Shown here piece after piece: positions 14,388 through 19,213 of a stretch of 19,213 bases of DNA. Positions within the stretch are counted from its first letter, which is position 1. Each line of letters opens with the position of its first letter. Location of the stretch: contig JBHIBA010000057.1 in NCBI GenBank assembly GCA_046758845.1, forward strand, positions 1 through 19,213. The letters run 5' to 3'. This DNA comes from JBHIBA01 sp046758845 (GTDB lineage: Bacteria > UBA8248 > JACPRG01 > G963555815). The position numbers and the translations under genes were made by a program. The notes below the pieces were generated by a model. The model saw nothing but the letters and a program-made list of their open reading frames with translations. It searched no databases and had not been told where the DNA came from.

Positions 14388-14451
14388 GTCATTCCGGGCG
14401 GAGCGAGGAATCTCGTGCATCCCTGAGATCCTTCGCTTCGCTCAGGATGAC
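14388..14451. repeat. Palindromic intergenic repeat (REP-like), well-preserved copy
   Basis: Arms of 27 bases (14388-14414 and 14425-14451, separated by GTGCATCCCT) are inverted repeats with 21 of 27 matches; several mismatches are G-U pairs in RNA. The arms carry TCATTCCG, GCGAGGAATCTC and their partners GAGATCCTTCGC, TCAGGATGAC. This resembles a short palindromic repeat common between genes in many bacterial genomes; I recognise it by eye only. It lies between the dihydropyrimidinase-like and hydratase genes and could act as a partial terminator or RNA-stability element. A decayed copy is at 11350-11400. Confidence 0.8.
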
Positions 14452-14481
14452 ACAGATGGGAATTCTATCCCGCTCGCCTGA

Positions 14482-15900
14482 CTAAATCCGGTGGGCGCGC
14501 ATCGGCGTTGCGGCGGTGGTTTTTCCCGGGAATCGAGTGAGGTATCTTCCCCGCCGGGCGGTTTCGCAAAGCGTCCCGTCTTCCTGGATGACCTCGCCGC
14601 CGGCGACCGTGAGGACAGGCCACCCCCGGCTCACGAACCCTTCGTAAGGCGAATAATCGGCGTGGGAGTTCAGCATCCGCGCCGTAACGCGCACTTCCTT
14701 CTCCAAGTCCAAGACCATGAGGTCCGCGTCCGCGCCGACGCGCAGGATTCCTTTATGGGGGAACAGACCATACGTCCGCGCCGTGTTGTAGGAAGTCACC
14801 TCCGCGAGGCGGGGCAGGGACAGACGCCCCTTTGCCACCCCCTCGGTCAGCAGGATGGGCACCGTCATCCCGACGCCGGGGAGGCCGGGCCGGGCGGTCC
14901 AGACGTCAGTTCCCTTGACCCCCAGTTCAAAGCTGCAATGGTCCGAGCCCATGAAATCGATGGCGCCGGATGCGAGGGCCTCCCACAACCCCTCTACATC
15001 TTGCTGCTCCCGAAGCGGGGGGTTGACCTTTGCGCGGGAATCGGGAAGTCGATCCTTGGTGAGATAGAGGTAATGCCCGCAGGTCTCAACGGCGACGTCC
15101 GCGCTATCCCGCCGCGTCTTTCGGTGACGCTCGATCACCGCCGCCCCGGAAGCAATGCTGAGGTGAGGGATGACGAGGGGGACCCCCAGGTGCTCGGAAA
15201 ACAGCAGCGCCCGCTGCACGCCGTCTTCCTCCGCGAGTCGAGGCCGGGAATCGCTCCAGGCGGCGCCGTCGGTCCGTCCGTCCGCCTCCAGCTCGCTCCG
15301 GACGACCTCGATCACGTCCATGTTTTCCGGATGGATCACCACGCGGGAAAATGGGATCCGGGACACTTCACGAAGCCCCCGGTACAGGAACCCGTCGTCC
15401 ACGCCCTGAAGGTAGGTGGCGTCCTTCCCCTTGTAGGCCATGAAAAACTTGAAGGAAGAGATGCCGAAGTCCTCGGCGCAGGCGGGGATCTCGGCCAGGT
15501 GCTCCTCACTCATGATGACTGCGTGGATGCCCATGTCGATCCGGCTTCCGCTTTCGATCTCCTGAATGCGTTGGGGGAGGATCTTGAGGTTGGAACCCGG
15601 CTCAATGAGGAAAATGATCACGGTTGTTACGCCCCCCGTGGCGGCGGCCCCGGACTCCGAGCGGCAGTCGGCGGCAAAGTCCTGGCCGTAGCGTCCCAGG
15701 TGGACGTGGGCGTCGATCATCCCGGGCAAGATGAACTGACCCCGGCAGTTCCGCCGCCTGCGCGCCCGAAGGTCTTTGCTGTCAGAGAGAAGCGCCGCGA
15801 CTCGCCCGTCTCGAATGGCCACGTCCTCTCGGTACACGCCATCGGGCCGGACGGTTTGGCCTCCCTCCAGGATCAGGTCGAACGTGGGCCCCGGACTCAT
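14482..15900 (-). CDS. Dihydropyrimidinase/D-hydantoinase-type amidohydrolase
   Basis: A 472-residue cyclic amidohydrolase of usual length. The binuclear metal site is complete: His65 and His67 (GMIDAHVHLG), Lys151 as the likely carboxylated lysine (SSFKFFMAYKG), His190 (VVIHPEN), His247 (VIPHLSIASG) and Asp321 (FMGSDHCSF). The C-terminus has the expected GILRVGADADLMVLDLEKE. Family reactions are ring opening of dihydropyrimidines, hydantoins, allantoin or dihydroorotate. The motifs differ a little from classic forms (IPHLS for VHxS, SDHCSF for DHAPF), so the substrate may be another cyclic imide or amide. Its ATG overlaps the stop of the CoA-transferase gene by four bases (ATGA), tying ring hydrolysis to CoA activation in this operon. 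It is unrelated in sequence to HyuAB of the facing run. Confidence 0.94.
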   Translation of the reverse strand: MSPGPTFDLILEGGQTVRPDGVYREDVAIRDGRVAALLSDSKDLRARRRRNCRGQFILPGMIDAHVHLGRYGQDFAADCRSESGAAATGGVTTVIIFLIEPGSNLKILPQRIQEIESGSRIDMGIHAVIMSEEHLAEIPACAEDFGISSFKFFMAYKGKDATYLQGVDDGFLYRGLREVSRIPFSRVVIHPENMDVIEVVRSELEADGRTDGAAWSDSRPRLAEEDGVQRALLFSEHLGVPLVIPHLSIASGAAVIERHRKTRRDSADVAVETCGHYLYLTKDRLPDSRAKVNPPLREQQDVEGLWEALASGAIDFMGSDHCSFELGVKGTDVWTARPGLPGVGMTVPILLTEGVAKGRLSLPRLAEVTSYNTARTYGLFPHKGILRVGADADLMVLDLEKEVRVTARMLNSHADYSPYEGFVSRGWPVLTVAGGEVIQEDGTLCETARRGRYLTRFPGKTTAATPMRAHRI

Positions 15901-17090
15901 AGGACACCGCCTCCCCGGAGCCGGCTCACTTCCTCGGCCGAGCGGCCCAGGAGGCCGGTCAGGATCTCCTCGGTGTGCTCGCCGAGGGCCGGCGAGGCGG
16001 ACCGAATGCGGCTGGGGGTCTTGGAGAGCTTGTAGGGCCAGTCGATGGCGCGGAGGGTTTCAATCTCCGGATGGGCAATCTCTTTCACGATCTCTCTGGC
16101 CAGCGTCTGTGGGTGGTGGAAGACCTGATCGAGCGTGTGGACGGGGCCGCAAGGGACGCCCGCATTCTCCAACCCGGCCAGCCATTCCTCCCCGGGACGT
16201 TTCAGCAAGGATTCCACCAAGATCGGTTCAAGCTCCTTTCGGTTCTCGACGCGCTTTCGGGTCGTGTTGAACCTTTCGTCGTCAATCAGGTCTTCCCGCC
16301 CCACGACTCGACAGAATCCGGGCCAGTGGGCATCGCTCGCGATGATCATGATATAGGAGCCGTCCTTTGTAAGATATGCGGCGGACGGGACTCGCTGCGG
16401 GTCGCCGCTTCCCCACCGCTGCGGCAGCTTCCCTTCGTGGAGAAATTCGAAGGCCTTGACCGCCAGAAGGGAGATCTGGCTGTCCAGCATGGAGATGTCT
16501 ATGTGCTGGCCTCGGGGTCCGTCCCCTCGTTCCCGGTACAGGAGAGCGGACACGATGGCAAAGGCGGCGAAGAGGGCGCCTGAGAGGTCGGCAATGGCGA
16601 CGCCCACGCGCACGGGCGGTCGGTCGGGCTCTCCGGTGAGACTCATGATCCCTGACATGGCCTGCAGGACAGGGTCGTATCCCCTCTGTTTGCCCAAGGG
16701 GCCCGTTTGGCCGAAGGAGGAGATGGAGCAGTAAACAAGGTCCGGGTTCGCTCGGGAGGCGGCCGGATAATCGATCCCCAGACGCTCGGTCACGCCCGGC
16801 GTGTAATTTTCCAGGAGAATGTCGCATTTCCCAATGAGATCCAGGGCCAGCGATTGCCCCCGGGGATCCTTCAGGTTGAGCGTCACGGATTTTTTGCTCC
16901 GGTTGAAGCTCATGAAGTATCCGCTCTTCTCCTTGTAGAAGGGCGGCCACACCCGGGTCTCATCCCCTCGGCCGGGCTCTTCGACCTTGATGACCTCGGC
17001 CCCGAGTTCCGCCAGCATCATGGAGCAGTACGGTCCCGCCCAGACCCGCGAGAAATCCGCGACGCGTATGCCCGCCAGAACGTCGTTCAT
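15897..17090 (-). CDS. CaiB/BaiF family III CoA-transferase
   Basis: A 397-residue protein of the formyl-CoA transferase fold. It starts with the family pattern LAGIRVADFSRVWAGPYCSMMLAELGAEVIKVE, has YFMSFNRSKKSVTLNLKDPRG and ENYTPGVTERLGI, and the catalytic aspartate that forms the acyl anhydride is Asp168 in VGVAIADLSGALFA. It moves CoA from a donor thioester to a free carboxylic acid without ATP. It begins 7 bases after the upstream dehydrogenase gene, with AAGGG over that gene's stop as ribosome site, and its own stop overlaps the amidohydrolase start. In context it may activate the acid freed by the amidohydrolase, or pass CoA from a product such as acetyl-CoA. Donor and acceptor are unknown. 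Confidence 0.95.
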   Translation of the reverse strand: MNDVLAGIRVADFSRVWAGPYCSMMLAELGAEVIKVEEPGRGDETRVWPPFYKEKSGYFMSFNRSKKSVTLNLKDPRGQSLALDLIGKCDILLENYTPGVTERLGIDYPAASRANPDLVYCSISSFGQTGPLGKQRGYDPVLQAMSGIMSLTGEPDRPPVRVGVAIADLSGALFAAFAIVSALLYRERGDGPRGQHIDISMLDSQISLLAVKAFEFLHEGKLPQRWGSGDPQRVPSAAYLTKDGSYIMIIASDAHWPGFCRVVGREDLIDDERFNTTRKRVENRKELEPILVESLLKRPGEEWLAGLENAGVPCGPVHTLDQVFHHPQTLAREIVKEIAHPEIETLRAIDWPYKLSKTPSRIRSASPALGEHTEEILTGLLGRSAEEVSRLRGGGVL

Positions 17091-17097
17091 CTTCCCT

Positions 17098-18258
17098 TCA
17101 CCCGTTCGCCCAGGAGACCCGACCCTTGAGCACCTCGTCGGCGATCATGTTCCGGTGAAGCTGGGGGGGGCCGCTTCCCAGGACGATGCCCCGGGCGTCG
17201 CGCAGGTAGCGCTCCACCGAAAACTCCTTGTTGTATCCCCACCCGCCATGGATCTGTAAGGCCCAATCGGTCACCCGCAGGGCCACCTCGTTGGCGAAGA
17301 GCTTCGCCATGGAGGACTCCGACCGCGAGGGGAAACCCTCGGCCCCGTTCACCGCCGCGCGGTAGGTCAGCAGCCGGGCGGCTTCGATCTCCATCGCCAT
17401 GTCGGAGATCATCCACCGGATCCCCTGGAAATCGGAATTGGGATGGCCGTAAGGACAGCGGACCTGAGCGTACTCCACGGCCGCATCGAAGGCTCCCTGG
17501 GCGATCCCGACCGAGATGGCGGCGTTCAGACAGCGCTGCCCGTTAAAGGCCGTCATGATCTTGCGGAACCCGCCCTCACCAACCAGGACGTGTTCTTCAC
17601 CGAGGGGACAGTCGTCGAAGATGACCTCGCGCGAAGGGCATCCCCGGAACCCCAGCGTTTCCTCCGGCTTTCCGAAGGAGAGACCGGGCGTCCCCTCTTC
17701 CACGATGACGGACCCGATGCCGTCGATTCCGGGGACGCTGTTGAACCGGGTGAACACCACGTAGATGCCGCACTCACCTGCCCGGCTGGTCATGGCCTTC
17801 CGGCCCCGGAGACGATAGCCGTCCTGTGTCCGGGCGGCGTTGGTTTGGATACGCGTCGTGGCCGAGCCGGCCTCGGGCTCGGTGATGCAGATGCCGGTGA
17901 GGATCTCTCCCCGGGCGATGCGCGGCAGGTACTTTTCCTTTTGGGCGTCCGTCCCGTAGCGGTTGATGAGCTGGGTGCAAATGCCGACCTCCGCCATCAG
18001 GACCATCGCCGTGCTCGGGCACGCCCGGGCTGTTTCCTCGCAGACGAGGACGGCCTCAAAGCCCCCCAGGCCCATTCCCCCGTAAGCTTCTGGAACGGCG
18101 AGGCCCAGGATCCCCAGGTCCGCCGCACGGCGAACAGTTTCCCAGGGGATGGCCAGGCGTTCGCCCGTTTCTGCCGCCTTGGGTTTCAGCTCCTTGTCCG
18201 CGAATTCGGCGACCATCTTTCGCAGGAGGCGTTGAGGTTCGTTCAGATGGAACTCCAT
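17098..18258 (-). CDS. Acyl-CoA dehydrogenase family protein with altered catalytic position
   Basis: A 386-residue protein of the acyl-CoA dehydrogenase fold. The first signature is ICITEPEAGSATT (Ala where most have Asp), and the second is QIHGGWGYNKEFSVERYLRD, normal. The C-terminal EGT motif is replaced by LGSGPPQLHRN: Ser362 stands where medium-chain enzymes have their catalytic Glu. The alternative glutamate used by isovaleryl-CoA dehydrogenase is also missing, with Gln241 in FNGQRCL. FAD binding seems kept, but the base must be another residue or the reaction is not a simple dehydrogenation. ATG 18258 is chosen over a start at 18297 because GAGG lies five bases upstream and MEFHLNEPQRLL is a normal family N-terminus. 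It follows the GntR gene after 87 bases. Confidence 0.93.
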   Translation of the reverse strand: MEFHLNEPQRLLRKMVAEFADKELKPKAAETGERLAIPWETVRRAADLGILGLAVPEAYGGMGLGGFEAVLVCEETARACPSTAMVLMAEVGICTQLINRYGTDAQKEKYLPRIARGEILTGICITEPEAGSATTRIQTNAARTQDGYRLRGRKAMTSRAGECGIYVVFTRFNSVPGIDGIGSVIVEEGTPGLSFGKPEETLGFRGCPSREVIFDDCPLGEEHVLVGEGGFRKIMTAFNGQRCLNAAISVGIAQGAFDAAVEYAQVRCPYGHPNSDFQGIRWMISDMAMEIEAARLLTYRAAVNGAEGFPSRSESSMAKLFANEVALRVTDWALQIHGGWGYNKEFSVERYLRDARGIVLGSGPPQLHRNMIADEVLKGRVSWANG

Positions 18259-18283
18259 GGAAACCTCACGGGTTTGAGCGAGT

Positions 18284-18306
18284 TTCAGCCGACCCAAAGG
18301 GCTGAA
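18284..18306 (-). other. Hairpin between the GntR gene and the dehydrogenase gene
   Basis: TTCAGCC (18284-18290) and GGCTGAA (18300-18306) form a perfect 7-bp stem with a 9-base loop in the 87-base spacer. There is no U-tract on the minus strand, so it may be a processing or attenuation structure rather than a full terminator. Confidence 0.3.
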
Positions 18307-18345
18307 GAACTCTTTGCGAAGGAAGGGGATTTCGCTCCTCTTGGT

Positions 18346-19020
18346 TCAGCGGACCGGACGAAGGAAAGACGTTCGGTGCCGCATCCGCTGGAGAAAATTT
18401 TCCTTGTTTTTCTTCAAATGCCGCCGCAGGGCCACTCGGGCCCGGGCGGGTTCTCCCGCCTTCAGCGCCGCCAAAAGCGCGTCGTGTTCGGCCAGCGCGG
18501 ACTGTCCTCGCTCCGGGGAGAGTCCCTCGACGCGGCGCATGAGGTTGATCCGGTCGAATACCTGAGCCAGCATCTCGTTCAGGGTCCGGTTGCCGGACAG
18601 TTCCGCCAGTGTCAGGTGAAAGCCGCGATCGCAAAGAAGCCGCTCCGGCTCGCTCCCATTGCTCACGGCCCTTCGGTAAGCGTCTTGCCAGGAGCCAAGG
18701 GCTCGAAGTTTTTTCTCGGTCAACCCTTCCAGGACAGCCCGCAGGGCCTGGCCCTCCAGCGCCTCCCGGATGTCGAGAAGCTCCTCGACCTCCCGCTGGG
18801 AGAAATCGGAGACGAAGTAGCCCCGGTTTTGAACGTGCTGGACGTAGCCCTCCTGAGAGAGCTTGGTGAGGGCCTCTCGCAGGGGGGTGCTGCTGACGCC
18901 CAGGCGCTGGGCCAACGCATGGTGGGAGAGCTTGTGCCCCGGGAGGAGTTCCGAGGCGAGGATGGCTTCCCGAATCTGTGTATAGACCTGCCGACTCAAA
19001 TCCCCGGTTTTGGGGCCCAT
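18346..19020 (-). CDS. GntR-family transcriptional regulator with FCD domain
   Basis: A 224-residue regulator. The N-terminal winged helix-turn-helix (about 8-70) has VYTQIREAILASELLPG, LAQRLGVSSTPLREALTKLSQEGYV and the wing NRGYFV. The C-terminal FCD domain (about 78-205) keeps the metal and ligand residues Asp131 and His135 (CDRGFHLTLAELSGN), His179 and His201. FCD regulators sense carboxylic acids such as pyruvate, lactate, galacturonate or aromatic acids, and usually repress nearby catabolic genes. ATG 19020 is chosen over an in-frame start at 19077: it has GGGAGGG five bases upstream, and 19077 lies inside the promoter. As first gene of the minus-strand run it probably controls that run and itself. 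Confidence 0.94.
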   Translation of the reverse strand: MGPKTGDLSRQVYTQIREAILASELLPGHKLSHHALAQRLGVSSTPLREALTKLSQEGYVQHVQNRGYFVSDFSQREVEELLDIREALEGQALRAVLEGLTEKKLRALGSWQDAYRRAVSNGSEPERLLCDRGFHLTLAELSGNRTLNEMLAQVFDRINLMRRVEGLSPERGQSALAEHDALLAALKAGEPARARVALRRHLKKNKENFLQRMRHRTSFLRPVR

Positions 19021-19043
19021 GCAAACCCTCCCGCAAGGATTTA

Positions 19044-19065
19044 TAAAATATTTTACAAAATTTTG
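19044..19065 (-). promoter_or_regulatory. Palindromic candidate operator of the GntR regulator
   Basis: Two adjoining perfect palindromes, TAAAATATTTTA (19044-19055) and CAAAATTTTG (19056-19065), cover the -10 box and spacer of the promoter at 19050-19077. Their position fits an operator for autorepression, although the sequence is not the usual GTnnnAC-type site of the family. Confidence 0.4.
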
Positions 19066-19077
19066 CCGCCCTGTCAA
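19050..19077 (-). promoter_or_regulatory. Sigma70-like promoter of the GntR operon
   Basis: On the minus strand a perfect -35 box TTGACA (19077-19072) is followed after 16 bases by TAAAAT (19055-19050), five of six matches to the -10 consensus. It lies 30 bases upstream of the ATG at 19020 and is the best promoter in the window. Confidence 0.6.
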
Positions 19078-19122
19078 CCCGCGCCTTTTTTTGCGGGGGC
19101 GCTTTTCAAAGAGCGACCCGAT

Positions 19123-19162
19123 TTCCTAGGGGGGCCTTTTTGAAAGCCGGCCCCCCTAGGAA
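19123..19162. other. Strong 14-bp inverted repeat upstream of the GntR promoter
   Basis: TTCCTAGGGGGGCC (19123-19136) and GGCCCCCCTAGGAA (19149-19162) are perfect inverted repeats around a 12-base loop TTTTTGAAAGCC. It may be a bidirectional terminator for a gene beyond the right edge, a recombination or protein-binding site, or a mobile palindromic repeat. Confidence 0.55.
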
Positions 19163-19182
19163 CCCCCCGGAAAACTTTTGAC

Positions 19183-19206
19183 GGCCCGGCATTGCATGGC
19201 CGGGCC
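19183..19206. terminator. Hairpin at the right edge, possible terminator
   Basis: GGCCCGGC (19183-19190) pairs with GCCGGGCC (19199-19206) over an 8-base loop. On the plus strand TGCTTTG follows and the window then ends; the 5' side has AAAACTTTTGAC. It looks like an intrinsic terminator, of either direction, for a gene outside the window. Confidence 0.4.
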
Positions 19207-19213
19207 TGCTTTG

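Noticed and set aside
17443..19143. Long plus-strand open frame across the second dehydrogenase and GntR genes
   Set aside because: It spans two well-supported minus-strand genes, the spacer and the promoter, and its translation shows no domain. The plus-strand frame at 14491-16035 is rejected for the same reason.

Overview
The window looks like GC-rich chromosomal DNA from a Gram-negative bacterium, probably an uncultivated lineage of the Desulfobacterota / Methylomirabilota-Rokubacteria / Tectomicrobia kind. This is an inference from gene content (ADP-forming acyl-CoA synthetase fusion, HyuA/HyuB, SCP2-type thiolase with DUF35, CaiB) and from good AGGAGG-type ribosome sites; no rRNA or marker gene is present to fix the taxonomy. 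I see no tRNA, rRNA, CRISPR array, transposase or integrase.

Layout. Positions 3-377 hold the 3' part of a small membrane protein of the RipA type, in visibly more AT-rich DNA, followed by a gene-free stretch (378-731) with two hairpins and a good sigma70-like promoter. A plus-strand run then starts with its own XRE-cupin regulator (732) and continues, mostly with overlaps or short gaps, through an ADP-forming acyl-CoA synthetase, an acyl-CoA dehydrogenase, a thiolase-fold protein without the nucleophilic cysteine, its DUF35 zinc-ribbon partner, HyuA, HyuB and an ACMSD-like amidohydrolase (to 11262). A solitary NMT1/THI5-like periplasmic binding protein (11547-12578) follows after a 284-base spacer that carries a decayed palindromic repeat.

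Facing this is a minus-strand run read from 19020 down to 12610: a GntR/FCD regulator, a second acyl-CoA dehydrogenase with an altered active site, a CaiB/BaiF CoA-transferase, a dihydropyrimidinase-type amidohydrolase, an enoyl-CoA hydratase and an HMG-CoA-lyase-type aldolase. The two runs converge with only 31 bases between stop codons. The GntR gene has a strong promoter overlapped by perfect palindromes, and a cluster of strong hairpins lies upstream of it.

How the genes may work together. Each run has a way to make a CoA thioester (ATP-dependent ligase; CoA-transferase), a flavin acyl-CoA dehydrogenase, a metal-dependent amide or ring hydrolase (HyuAB and ACMSD-like; dihydropyrimidinase-like) and a C-C cleaving enzyme of aldolase type (thiolase-like/DUF35 pair; HMGL). 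No 3-hydroxyacyl-CoA dehydrogenase and no cysteine thiolase is present. My best reading is a catabolic locus for a cyclic amide, imide or branched carboxylic compound in which carbon-carbon cleavage is by retro-aldol reaction rather than thiolysis. The substrate cannot be told from sequence.
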